Assembly (NCBI GenBank): GCA_045802495.1
Contig: JBJMQW010000169.1
Coordinates: forward strand, 1-9,542
Direction: 5' to 3'
Origin: AP-15 sp045802495
GTDB taxonomy: Bacteria > Pseudomonadota > Alphaproteobacteria > ATCC43930 > CGMCC-115725
Length of the DNA: 9,542 nucleotides
In this document: positions 1-9,158 of the stretch, in pieces
Position numbering within the stretch: the stretch's first letter is position 1
Layout: the number at the start of each line of letters is the position of its first letter
The notes under the pieces: model-generated
Told to the model about the DNA's origin: nothing
Database searches by the model: none
What the model saw: only the letters and a program-made list of their open reading frames with translations
Translations under genes and position numbers: made by a program

Positions 1-536
1 AACGAACGGAGCGATGTCGGCGGTTCCGGGCCCAGGGTCAGCTCATAGACCGCCAAGGCCGCGACCAGCCATAACAGAAAGATCACCATCAGCAAGAGGC
101 CCAACAGCACGATGGCGGGGAAGGAGGGTGAGCGGACAACGTTGAACGCGTCCGCCCAGCTGGTCTCGAGTCCCGCTTCCCGCCGCCGGCTCATTTCATA
201 CAGGCCTACCGCCGCGAACGGGCCGATCAATGCAAACCCCGAGGCCAGCGGAAAGACCAGAGGCAGCAGATCGTAGCCGAATGCCAGCCGCGCCAGGACA
301 AGCCCGACCAGTGGATAGACGACGCAGAGAAAGACTACATCGGAGCGATAGGCCGCAAAGTCGTCGAGGCCTTTAGCGAGAACTTCCGCGAGAGCGGAGA
401 CGCTGATCCGGCGAACCGCCGGGCGCGAGGAATGCAGTTCATCGCGGCGGCGCCCGGCGCGACCGGCCGATTCGACGGCCCAGGCCGCGTGCCTGAACTG
501 ATCTACGCTCCATTCGACCGGATTTCGGATGGCCAT
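1..536 (-). CDS. DUF2189 integral membrane protein, 3' end beyond the window
   Basis: The minus strand reads without a stop from an ATG at 536-534 to the window edge, giving the first 178 residues. The start is supported by a GGGAGG ribosome site (complement of 544-549), seven bases upstream. Residues 1-65 are polar and probably cytoplasmic. Hydrophobic segments lie near 67-87, 90-112 and 139-164. The stretch GPFAAVGLYEMSRRRE at 105-120 is characteristic of DUF2189 proteins, predicted inner-membrane proteins of proteobacteria with no established biochemical role. The family is usually about 250-280 residues long, so roughly one third is missing off the left edge and the gene is not visibly broken. 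It is transcribed away from everything else here. Family assignment is from recalled motif similarity; function is unknown. Confidence 0.85.
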   Translation of the reverse strand, partial: MAIRNPVEWSVDQFRHAAWAVESAGRAGRRRDELHSSRPAVRRISVSALAEVLAKGLDDFAAYRSDVVFLCVVYPLVGLVLARLAFGYDLLPLVFPLASGFALIGPFAAVGLYEMSRRREAGLETSWADAFNVVRSPSFPAIVLLGLLLMVIFLLWLVAALAVYELTLGPEPPTSLRS

Positions 537-837
537 GACCGTTCCTCCCGAACTTTGGTTCAGGGCCGCGGGGCCGCTCGTGGCAGCACGCGCGATGGCC
601 TCTGGTCACGAAAAGCCGCGACCCGCCAAGTGGGTACTAAACGCCGGCTGCGGCGGTCTGTCGCGTGGTATCTGGCAGCAGCCGACCTGAGGAGCGGACC
701 GCCGTGCTGAGTGATGGGCCGATGTCGGTGCCGCAGAACAGCGCCGAATCTCGCCTCGCTCTGAAAGAGGTTGCAAAATTAATTGGCTCGGCGGCAAGCG
801 GCTATCGTTGTGCGCCGCAACAAACTCGCTTCGCGAT
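537..837. other. Intergenic stretch with no supportable gene
   Basis: About 300 bases separate the DUF2189 gene from the fabI relic. Open frames exist on both strands, but none has a good ribosome site, a recognisable domain or agreement with its surroundings. It must hold the promoter of the minus-strand DUF2189 gene; I cannot place its -35/-10 elements with confidence. A short plus-strand reading near 625-665 contains VLNAGCGG, resembling methyltransferase motif I, but nothing around it supports that. Given the decayed gene on its right, this may be highly degraded coding sequence. Confidence 0.4.
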
Positions 838-1117
838 CGTCCGCGCCTCGATCTGACCGGGCGCATGATCCCGTAACTCTCGATGACCTCGTTCGCTCCA
901 TGATAGCTTGGCATGAGCTCGGGCCCGTTGGCGACTCGCCGCCTCCGATATTCCCAATTTCGACGCGCCAATGGAGCGGATGGCAGAACGTGCGCCGGCG
1001 CGGCGTCTAGTGACCATCGAAGAAATCGGTGCGGCTGCATTTTCCTGGCGAGCACTACGCCGGCGCATGACGGGCGATACTATCTATATCGACGGCGACT
1101 ACCACATTCTCGGCTGA
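838..1117 (+). pseudogene. fabI: Rearranged, frameshifted remnant of a FabI-type enoyl-ACP reductase
   Basis: The C-terminal part of an enoyl-[acyl-carrier-protein] reductase (SDR family, FabI type) can be followed on the plus strand only by changing frame. SSGPLATR is read from 916-939, then SDIPNFDAPMERMAERAPARRLV... from 944 to about 1040, then FLAST at 1042-1056, then MTGDTIYIDGDYHILG at 1067-1114, ending in TGA at 1115-1117. In intact FabI these pieces are contiguous (SPGPL, then APxRRLVTIxxVG, then AAFLAS, then the TG-x-TIYVDGGYHI tail). Directly to the left, on the minus strand (about 912-853, perhaps to 838), is MPSYHGANEVIESYGIM. This resembles the FabI segment carrying the active-site Tyr (MSYYGAxxVxxxYxxMGPV), which should precede SPGPL but here is inverted. 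The N-terminal nucleotide-binding half is absent. The gene cannot make an enzyme. Its tail lies just before ackA, an adjacency I recall from other alphaproteobacteria. Confidence 0.8.
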
Positions 1118-1131
1118 GGAACTCATTTGCG

Positions 1132-2316
1132 ATGAGCGCAACAAGTACCGAACCGCTAGTCGGGGTAATCAACGCGGGCTCGTCTTCGGTCAAGTTCAGT
1201 TTTTACGAGGGCGAGCGGCGGATATTGACCGGCCAGGTCGACGGAATCGGTACACGTCCCTCTGCGAGCGCTACCGGGCCCGAGGGCGAAAAATTGCAGC
1301 CGCCGGATCTCGGCGCCAAGCCGCCCACTGTGCCCAGCGAGGTTCTTCCCGCGATAATGCCCTGGGCCGGAGAGCGGCTGGGCAGCAGGCGGCTCGCAGC
1401 GCTCGGCCACCGCGTGGTCCACGGCGGACTGCGGTATTCCCGGCCTGTCAGGATCACTCCGGAACTGCTGGCCGAGCTCGAGGCTTTGGTGCCGCTCGCG
1501 CCTCTGCACGAGCCGCACAATATCGCGCCGATCAAGGCGGCTATGACCCTCAATCCCGAATTGCCGCAGGTCGCGTGTTTCGATACCGCCTTTCATCGAA
1601 CGGCGCCGGAGGTCGATCAAATCTTTGCTTTGCCTTACTCGTTTTACGAGGAAGGCGTCCGGCGCTACGGCTTTCATGGACTCTCATACGAATACATCGC
1701 CTCGGTATTGCCGGAGCAGGCGCCCGATATCGCCAGTGGCCGCGTCGTCGTAGCCCATCTCGGCAATGGCTGCTCGGCTTGCGCAATGCGCGATCGTGTG
1801 TCGATCGCGACGACGATGGGGTTCACTGCACTCGACGGGTTGCCGATGGGGACCCGCTGCGGCGACCTCGATGCCGGCGTCGTGCTGTACCTCATTCAGC
1901 AGAAGGGGATGTCGCCGGAAGAGTTGGTCGACCTTCTCTACAAACGCTCCGGCATGCTGGGCCTCTCCGGTATTTCGTCGGATTTCCGCGAGCTCTTGGC
2001 CAGTGACAATCCGCGTGCCCGCTTTGCCGTCGAGGTGTTTTGCCATCGGGTTGCCCGCCATATTGCTTCGCTTGCCGCGGCGCTCGGCGGCCTCGACGGG
2101 ATCGTGTTCACCGCCGGTGTCGGCGAGAATGCGGCGCCGGTGAGGAGCGCCATCTGTCGGGCCTGTAGTTGGCTCGGGTTGGAGCTGGACGAAGCGGCGA
2201 ACGGCGAGCACAAAAAGCGCATCAGCACGCCTGACAGCCGGGTCGGGGCCTATGTGATAAAAACCGACGAGAACCTGATGATTGCCCGCCATGCCCGCGC
2301 GCTGGTAGGAGCCTGA
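1132..2316 (+). CDS. ackA: Acetate kinase (acetate/propionate kinase family)
   Basis: This encodes a 394-residue acetate kinase, which reversibly transfers phosphate between acetyl phosphate and ADP in the cytoplasm. Family motifs appear in order: NAGSSSVKF with Asn14, GHRVVHGG with Arg94, FDTAFH with Asp151, FHGLSY with His182, AHLGNG with His209, MGTRCGDLD with Arg242, FTAGVGEN with Glu332 and TDENLMIA with Glu380. All residues expected for catalysis and nucleotide binding are present, and length matches the family (about 395-400). I chose the ATG at 1132 because NAGSSS then sits at the usual distance from the N-terminus, with a GAGGA site at 1116-1120; the frame stays open upstream to 913, but that part overlaps the fabI relic. 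No phosphotransacetylase or phosphoketolase partner is visible in the window. A propionate kinase role cannot be excluded. Confidence 0.95.
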   Translation: MSATSTEPLVGVINAGSSSVKFSFYEGERRILTGQVDGIGTRPSASATGPEGEKLQPPDLGAKPPTVPSEVLPAIMPWAGERLGSRRLAALGHRVVHGGLRYSRPVRITPELLAELEALVPLAPLHEPHNIAPIKAAMTLNPELPQVACFDTAFHRTAPEVDQIFALPYSFYEEGVRRYGFHGLSYEYIASVLPEQAPDIASGRVVVAHLGNGCSACAMRDRVSIATTMGFTALDGLPMGTRCGDLDAGVVLYLIQQKGMSPEELVDLLYKRSGMLGLSGISSDFRELLASDNPRARFAVEVFCHRVARHIASLAAALGGLDGIVFTAGVGENAAPVRSAICRACSWLGLELDEAANGEHKKRISTPDSRVGAYVIKTDENLMIARHARALVGA

Positions 2317-2328
2317 CAATGGCTTGAC

Positions 2329-2335
2329 GGAGGGA
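2329..2335 (+). promoter_or_regulatory. Ribosome binding site deciding the start of the 155-residue protein
   Basis: GGAGGGA lies four bases before the ATG at 2339. It favours that ATG over the in-frame TTG at 2324, which lies upstream of the site. Confidence 0.7.
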
Positions 2336-2338
2336 AGC

Positions 2339-2806
2339 ATGTCTGAAAACCGCGGTGCGACATCACCGGCGGGAACAGGAGGTTTTTCCGCGGCGGATCT
2401 GCGGCGTCGCATGGCCGAGCGGGAGGCGGCAAAGGCCGCCGAGGAGCTGCGCCACATGAACGAACAAGAAGAAAAGCAGAAGGCGGTGATGGAGGAATTC
2501 CATAATCCACCTGACCGGACGCCCGAGCAGTTGATGCAGCTCATCATGCAGCTGGTCAACCGCGCCGCCGAGCACGGGCAGCACGAAGTCCAAGTGTATC
2601 GTTTTCCAAATAGCCTCTGCAGCGACCACGGCCGGCGGATAAACAACTCGGAGCCCGACTGGGACCAGACTTTGGAGGGTCGCCCTCGGGCCGGCTACGA
2701 ATTCTGGCGCGATCATCTGAGGCCGCTCGGATTCCACCTCAGGGCTCAGGTGCTGGAATATCCGGGAGGAATGCCCGGAGACATCGGTTTCTTTCTTACC
2801 TGGTAG
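2339..2806 (+). CDS. Conserved hypothetical protein with N-terminal charged helix
   Basis: A 155-residue soluble protein without signal peptide or membrane segment. Residues 1-18 are Gly/Ala/Ser-rich and probably flexible. Residues 19-55 (AADLRRRMAEREAAKAAEEL onward) are rich in Ala, Glu, Arg and Lys and likely form a long helix or coiled coil. Residues 60-80 form a second predicted helix. Residues 84-155 look like a small folded domain, with RFPNSLCSDHGRRINN at 88-103, EFWRDHLRPLGF at 121-132 and a C-terminal YPGGMPGDIGFFLTW. I recall similar C-terminal domains in uncharacterised proteobacterial proteins but no function. It begins 22 bases after the ackA stop with no terminator between, so cotranscription with ackA is likely. 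A link to acetate or acetyl-phosphate metabolism would be inference from position only. Confidence 0.85.
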   Translation: MSENRGATSPAGTGGFSAADLRRRMAEREAAKAAEELRHMNEQEEKQKAVMEEFHNPPDRTPEQLMQLIMQLVNRAAEHGQHEVQVYRFPNSLCSDHGRRINNSEPDWDQTLEGRPRAGYEFWRDHLRPLGFHLRAQVLEYPGGMPGDIGFFLTW

Positions 2807-2898
2807 CTTCACTGCGGGTGAGGCGCCCGCCACCCTCTTCCAGCCGGTTGCGAGCATCCTCGGCTCCCGTGACGCCGCTCTGCTCACTAGACTAAGAC

Positions 2899-2918
2899 TA
2901 ATTCGCATTAATTCGCAT
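2899..2918. repeat. Perfect tandem 10-bp repeat
   Basis: The unit TAATTCGCAT occurs twice back to back. A 10-bp period equals about one helical turn, so two copies would face the same side of the DNA, as expected for a pair of regulator half-sites. It could equally be a chance duplication. It lies almost 400 bases from the next gene start. Confidence 0.6.
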
Positions 2919-3140
2919 CCGCTCCGAACCGGCGCCTGTTGCCCTCGACGACACCAAAATCGACACAATGGGTGTTTATTTGGACCCGCGCGCTGAGCTT
3001 ATGCGCCGAGAATAAATGAAAGGGAGGACACCGGTACCAGGTGGGATGGGAGAAATCGGCTCATTGTCCGCCGCCACCATCCGGCAACCTACGCGGGAAC
3101 TCTCGCTGCTGATCTGCTGCAGATGCAGCAAATCGTCATA

Positions 3141-3156
3141 GTTAACTCAATTTAAC
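3141..3156. promoter_or_regulatory. Inverted repeat GTTAA-N6-TTAAC, possible operator
   Basis: GTTAA at 3141-3145 and TTAAC at 3152-3156 are perfect inverted arms around a 6-base spacer, in an AT-rich patch about 140 bases before the GH63 start. The form fits a dimeric regulator site, but the arms are short and no regulator gene is in the window. Confidence 0.35.
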
Positions 3157-3168
3157 ATTGTTCCCTTC

Positions 3169-3183
3169 GCGGAAAATTTCCGC
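3169..3183. promoter_or_regulatory. 15-base palindrome GCGGAAA-A-TTTCCGC, possible operator
   Basis: Two perfect 7-base arms flank a single central A. It sits 110 bases before the GH63 start and 12 bases after the preceding inverted repeat. With such a small centre it cannot fold well as an RNA hairpin, so a protein-binding site is more likely than a terminator. The regulator is unknown. Confidence 0.45.
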
Positions 3184-3281
3184 TTGTCAAATGCCCGGTC
3201 ACGGTCGGAACTTCGCGTGTCGCGGCGGCAAACCTGGCCGGGAGCTAAAACGACGTCCAGCATTGATAACCAAGGGAACCC

Positions 3282-3288
3282 AGGAGGA
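3282..3288 (+). promoter_or_regulatory. Ribosome binding site deciding the GTG start of the GH63 gene
   Basis: AGGAGGA lies four bases before GTG at 3293-3295. The reading frame is open further upstream to a TTG at 3158, but that region is unlike the family and overlaps the palindromes; the strong ribosome site marks the GTG. Confidence 0.75.
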
Positions 3289-3292
3289 GACC

Positions 3293-6022
<2,730 letters not shown>

Positions 6023-6035
6023 GCGGGGAACGACC

Positions 6036-7520
6036 ATGGCGACCGGAGTGCGCTATCCGGCGCTGTTTCAAATAAACACCCGGGTTTGGCTGCAGCGCTT
6101 GTCTCGCGAATCTGGCCGACCGATTACGTTGGCTGATATCGACGATGCGACGTTCGACGGTTTTGCAGAGCAGGGATTCGACTGGATCTGGCTGCTGAGT
6201 GTGTGGCAAACCGGCGCTGCCGGGCGGGCCGTCTCGCGCGGCAACCCGCAATGGCGCGCCGAGTTCAAGGCCATCCTGCCCGATCTGACCGAGGACGACA
6301 TCTGCGGCTCCGGCTTTGCGGTCGCCACCTACGCCGTCAGCGAAGCTCTGGGCGGGGAGGGGGCGTTGGTGCAATTCCGCGAGAAGCTGGCGCGGCGCGG
6401 CATCAAGCTCTTGCTCGATTTCGTAGCGAACCACACCGCCCCCGACCATCCGTGGGTGAGGACCCGTCCCGAATACTACGTCGAAGGCACCGACGAGACG
6501 CTCACCGCCGCGCCGCAAAACTATCTGCGGGTCGAGACGGAACGCGGACCCAAGATTCTGGCTCATGGCCGCGATCCAAATTTTCCCGGTTGGTCCGATA
6601 CCCTGCAGCTCAACTACGCCAATCCGCAGCTGCAGGCGGCGCAGATCGACGAGCTGATTGCAATAGCCGGCAAGTGCGACGGCGTGCGCTGCGACATGGC
6701 GATGCTGCTACTGCCGGATATTTTCCGGCGCACCTGGGGCATCACGCCGGAACCCTTCTGGCCGAAGGCAATTCCAGCAGTCCATGCGAAACACCCGGCC
6801 TTCACTTTTATGGCCGAGGTTTATTGGGACCTCGAATGGACCTTGCAGCAACAGGGCTTCGACTACTGCTACGATAAACGGCTATACGATCGCTTGCGGG
6901 ACGGCCATGCCGCGCCCATCCGAGGACATCTGGTCGTTGGCCTCGATTATCAGGACAAGCTCGTGCGCTTTCTCGAAAATCACGACGAACCGCGCGCCGC
7001 CTCCGAATTTCCCTGGCCGCAGCACCAAGCCGCGGCAATCGTCACGTTTCTCTCGCCCGGCCTGCGCTTCTTCTGTCAGGCCCAGCCTGAGGGCGCGCGG
7101 GTCCGGGTGCCGACGCATCTTTGCCGCGGCCCGGTCGAGGCCACGAACCCGGAGATCGCTGCCTTCTACCACAAGCTATTGGGGGCGCTGACGGCAACCG
7201 ACGCCTTTCGCAACGGCATCTGGACGCAAATTCAGCCGCAGCCCGCTTGGCCCGGCAACTGCACCTCGGACGATTTTATCGCCTACGCCTGGACCGGCGC
7301 GGATGGAGCCCATTATGTTGTCGTCGTCAATTATGCCGGCAACCGGGGACAATGCCGACTGCCTCTGCCGTTCCCAGAATTCCGCGGCAAGCGGATGCGT
7401 CTGGCCGACGTGCTGGGGACTGAAGTTTACGATCGCGACGGCAGTGATCTCGTCGATAATGGTCTCTTCATTGATCACGCTCCGTGGCATTTTAATGTAT
7501 TCGAGCTGCGGGCAATCTAG
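6036..7520 (+). CDS. GH13 alpha-amylase-family glycoside hydrolase
   Basis: A 494-residue GH13 protein. The retaining alpha-glucan active-site set is complete: region I LLLDFVANH at 125-133 (Asp128, Asn132, His133), region II GVRCDMAML at 216-224 with Arg218 and nucleophile Asp220, region III FMAEVYW at 258-264 with acid/base Glu261, and region IV FLENHDEPR at 312-320 with His316 and transition-state stabiliser Asp317. A (beta/alpha)8 barrel spans about 10-390 and a C-terminal beta-sandwich about 395-494. The opening FQINTRVW at 11-18 and LLSVWQTG at 53-60 match a conserved, mostly uncharacterised bacterial GH13 group as I recall it. There is no signal peptide, so it should be intracellular. 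The ATG at 6036 has a GGGGAA site a few bases upstream and follows the GH63 stop by 13 bases. Hydrolase versus transglycosylase activity, and substrate, cannot be decided from sequence. Confidence 0.93.
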   Translation: MATGVRYPALFQINTRVWLQRLSRESGRPITLADIDDATFDGFAEQGFDWIWLLSVWQTGAAGRAVSRGNPQWRAEFKAILPDLTEDDICGSGFAVATYAVSEALGGEGALVQFREKLARRGIKLLLDFVANHTAPDHPWVRTRPEYYVEGTDETLTAAPQNYLRVETERGPKILAHGRDPNFPGWSDTLQLNYANPQLQAAQIDELIAIAGKCDGVRCDMAMLLLPDIFRRTWGITPEPFWPKAIPAVHAKHPAFTFMAEVYWDLEWTLQQQGFDYCYDKRLYDRLRDGHAAPIRGHLVVGLDYQDKLVRFLENHDEPRAASEFPWPQHQAAAIVTFLSPGLRFFCQAQPEGARVRVPTHLCRGPVEATNPEIAAFYHKLLGALTATDAFRNGIWTQIQPQPAWPGNCTSDDFIAYAWTGADGAHYVVVVNYAGNRGQCRLPLPFPEFRGKRMRLADVLGTEVYDRDGSDLVDNGLFIDHAPWHFNVFELRAI

Positions 7521-7533
7521 TACGTTGCTGAAA

Positions 7534-7552
7534 GGAGCGGAATTCGGGCTCC
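7534..7552 (+). terminator. Weak hairpin after the GH13 gene
   Basis: GGAGC and GCTCC form 5-base arms around a 9-base loop, starting 14 bases after the GH13 stop. There is no T-run, so it is at best a weak or factor-dependent terminator. Confidence 0.2.
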
Positions 7553-7627
7553 GCCAGTGTCGGAATGACGGTACTGAAAGAACGAAACCGTTGCGCCCAT
7601 ATGGTCGCTTAGGCGGATTAAGGTCCG

Positions 7628-7639
7628 GGGCGATCGCCC
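7628..7639. repeat. 12-base perfect palindrome containing GCGATCGC
   Basis: GGGCGATCGCCC is a perfect palindrome 37 bases before the lipoprotein start. It could be an operator for that gene. A single copy does not indicate the iterated GCGATCGC repeats known from cyanobacteria, and such sites occur by chance in GC-rich DNA. Confidence 0.3.
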
Positions 7640-7676
7640 GAAGGTGTGTCGGCTCCGCAGTCAATGGGAGGAATAG

Positions 7677-8108
7677 ATGAACCGGTTATCTTTTCTGGCG
7701 ATTTCGCTCCTTGCGGTCTCAGCGTGCGCCCCTCCACCGCCGCCGCCAACGCCCGTCGTGGCGGCGGCTCCCGCGCCGGGATCGCCGACCAATACGACGA
7801 CGACCGCGTTCGACGGAACATACGACGGCAGTTTCGTCCAGAGCGTCACCCCTGGGAGCCCCACTGCGCAATGCCCAAATATCAGGGTCGCGCCGGTTTT
7901 GACCATCCGCAATGGCGCCGCGCGGTTTGCTGCGCTCAATCTGACGTTTCAGGGGTACGTTACTCCGCAAGGCGTGTTGATGATGCAGAGCGAGGGCGGT
8001 CAAACCTTCGAGGGAAAAATAGATCCCAATTTTGTGCTCAAGGGTCGGGTTAGCGGGAATTGCATATACGACGCAACTTGGACAAAGCACCAAAGCCCGC
8101 GCGTATAA
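7677..8108 (+). CDS. Small proline-rich lipoprotein of unknown function
   Basis: A 143-residue exported protein. Residues 1-16 form a lipoprotein signal peptide (basic start MNR, hydrophobic core, then VSAC with the lipidated cysteine at 17). Residues 18-45 are a Pro/Ala/Thr-rich linker (APPPPPPTPVV and a run of four Thr), typical of a tether through the periplasm. Residues 46-140 look like a beta-rich domain starting FDGTYDGSF, with Cys64 and Cys127 placed so that they could form a disulfide. Similar small lipoproteins occur in Bradyrhizobium-type genomes as I recall, without known function. The ATG at 7677 has a strong GGGAGGA site at 7667-7673. It lies 156 bases after the GH13 gene and probably has its own promoter. 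Confidence 0.87.
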   Translation: MNRLSFLAISLLAVSACAPPPPPPTPVVAAAPAPGSPTNTTTTAFDGTYDGSFVQSVTPGSPTAQCPNIRVAPVLTIRNGAARFAALNLTFQGYVTPQGVLMMQSEGGQTFEGKIDPNFVLKGRVSGNCIYDATWTKHQSPRV

Positions 8109-8138
8109 GACTTCGACCCGAAAATATCCTGCGCACTA

Positions 8139-8156
8139 CAGCCGTGGCCGAGGCTG
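8139..8156 (+). terminator. Possible weak terminator after the lipoprotein gene
   Basis: CAGCC and GGCTG arms enclose an 8-base loop 30 bases after the lipoprotein stop. A T5 run occurs about 17 bases later, too far for a classic intrinsic terminator. Confidence 0.2.
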
Positions 8157-8306
8157 CAACGTCACAGTTCTGTTTTTGACGATTGTGGCTTCGGTCAGAC
8201 CTGCCCCCATCGCCATTGGATGCTCCATAAACCAGGCTCGGAGAGATGATGGAAACCCTTCCTCCCGCGACCCTGGCCGAGAGACTCCGGCAACCGACCG
8301 AAGAAC

Positions 8307-8759
8307 GGAGTTCCCGGCGCTGGGATGCTTGGCTTTGTCGCCTTGCTGCTTGCGATCAGCCAGATCGGCGGCCAGCTGCTCATTTTAATTTGGGGCGGTG
8401 CCGCGTGGTGGCTGTTCGCGCAGGACCAGCAGGTTTGGGGCATATTCATGATCGTCTGGGGGCATATTCGTCGGGATGGTCGACAACTCACCAAGCCTTG
8501 GCTGATCGGCTTTGGCGTCGAGATGCCGATGTCGCTGAGTATCCTGGGTGTCTTTGACGGCTTTCTCGCCTTCGGCTTCCTGGGCCTGTTCATCGAGCCG
8601 ACCCTGATCGCCATTACGTTCACCTTGCTGCAGGCGCGGCGCGCTGCTGTCTCAGGTCATCCGACTGTAGAGGCCAAGAGGCCGGCAGCCTGGCGATGCG
8701 ACAGCGGTTGCCCGCCTTGTGAGGCTGCGACTCGACGACTGAGGCCGCTAACATTGTAG
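8307..8759 (+). pseudogene. Truncated, frameshifted C-terminal part of an AI-2E/YdiK-type transporter
   Basis: The plus strand carries the last third of an AI-2E family (PF01594, YdiK-like) membrane protein. The recognisable part starts near GVPGAGMLGF at 8307-8336, continues as LLLAISQIGGQLLILIWG, then LIGFGVEMPMSLSILG and GFLAFGFLGLFIEPTLIAIT, ending about 8640 with a non-conserved tail to the TAG at 8759. Family members are about 340-370 residues with seven or eight membrane spans; only about 110 conserved residues remain. Between 8460 and 8489 the main frame reads HIRRDGRQL, whereas the +1 frame reads GIFVGMVDN, matching the conserved segment with the DN-x-L-x-P signature. One extra G in the run at 8458-8462 and one lost base near 8488 explain this. 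A weak N-terminal stub (METLPPATLAERL, from 8249) has a GGAG site but is in another frame. Expression of a membrane fragment from ATG 8325 cannot be excluded. Confidence 0.75.
8437..8469 (+). repeat. Direct repeat of 11 bases inside the transporter relic
   Basis: GGGGCATATTC occurs at 8437-8447 and 8459-8469, 22 bases apart. The second copy is preceded by an extra G and lies where the reading frame shifts. Slippage or misalignment between copies could have produced the indel. Confidence 0.6.
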
Positions 8760-8791
8760 AATACTCATCACTGCGACCCGAGGTACTCGAA

Positions 8792-9088
8792 ATGCCACGA
8801 TTCCGCATAGTCTTGCTGTCTGCTGCAACCCTGATCATCACTGATATTTCGGGGTTTGCCAACGCGCAGTATTACCCGCCCCCGCCTGGTTACGGCTATG
8901 CCCCTCCGCCCTGCGCCGCCGTCACCCGGGGGCCGTTTCGGGGCGCGGCAAGGGGTGCGGCCGGAGGCGCTGTTATCGGCGCGATTTCGGGGAATGCCGG
9001 GCGCGGTGCCGCGATCGGGGCCGGCGTCGGCGCCGTCGGCGGTGCCGTCCGGCGCGGCGCTGCCCGCAGCTCGGGCTACTGCTACTAA
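8792..9088 (+). CDS. Glycine-zipper envelope protein with signal peptide
   Basis: A 98-residue protein exported to the periplasm or outer membrane. Residues 1-25 are a Sec signal peptide with probable cleavage after ANA, before Gln26. Residues 26-40 are a Tyr/Pro-rich linker (QYYPPPPGYGYAPPP). Residues 47-87 form a glycine zipper in which Gly and Ala alternate on one helix face (RGAARGAAGGAVIGAISG, then GRGAAIGAGVGAVGGAV), a pattern of small membrane-inserting or oligomerising proteins. The protein ends SGYCY with two cysteines in total (41 and 97). Similar proteins are common in Bradyrhizobium-type genomes; their function is unknown. A GAGG site at 8780-8783, eight bases from the ATG, supports the start. 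Confidence 0.87.
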   Translation: MPRFRIVLLSAATLIITDISGFANAQYYPPPPGYGYAPPPCAAVTRGPFRGAARGAAGGAVIGAISGNAGRGAAIGAGVGAVGGAVRRGAARSSGYCY

Positions 9089-9105
9089 GGTAGGTATTGG
9101 TTTGA

Positions 9106-9129
9106 CGCCGAGGACTGAGAAGCTCGGCG
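9106..9129 (+). terminator. Seven-base-pair hairpin between the glycine-zipper and HdeA-like genes
   Basis: CGCCGAG at 9106-9112 and CTCGGCG at 9123-9129 are perfect inverted arms around a 10-base loop, 18 bases after the preceding stop. There is no T-run, so it may be an imperfect terminator, an mRNA-stabilising stem or an operator for the next gene, which starts 30 bases later. Confidence 0.35.
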
Positions 9130-9158
9130 AAGGTCTGGTATCAGACAAGGGGGACAAT

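Larger units (their letters stand above)
2807..3292. promoter_or_regulatory. Long intergenic region upstream of the glycoside hydrolase pair
   Basis: Nearly 500 bases separate the hypothetical protein from the likely GTG start of the GH63 gene. The stretch is locally AT-richer than the genes, contains a tandem 10-bp repeat (2899-2918) and two small inverted repeats (3141-3156 and 3169-3183). It has no open frame with domain-like content: a 40-codon ORF at 3016-3138 lacks support. It probably contains the promoter and control sites of the hydrolase operon. I could not find a convincing sigma-70 pair or an EcfG-type GGAAC/CGTT pair at correct spacing. Confidence 0.5.

Noticed and set aside
625..665. 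Methyltransferase motif I-like reading VLNAGCGG
   Set aside because: Only one short motif, followed by a stop within about 15 codons, and no second motif in any frame nearby.
432..710. Open frame of 92 codons on the plus strand
   Set aside because: It overlaps the N-terminal region of the DUF2189 gene on the opposite strand, has no domain-like content and looks like a shadow frame.
913..1131. Upstream extension of the ackA frame to ATG 913
   Set aside because: The extra 73 residues are out-of-frame fabI relic sequence; AckA homology starts at the 1132 ATG with a nearby ribosome site.
1684..2646. A 320-codon open frame on the minus strand across ackA and the next gene
   Set aside because: It is antisense to two well-supported genes and has no family features.
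2814..2830. GCGGG/CCCGC inverted arms after the 155-residue protein as a terminator
   Set aside because: Stem of only five bases with a 7-base loop and no T-run; common in GC-rich DNA.
3016..3138. Possible 40-codon small ORF upstream of the GH63 gene
   Set aside because: No ribosome site at proper distance, low-complexity content and no recognisable homology.
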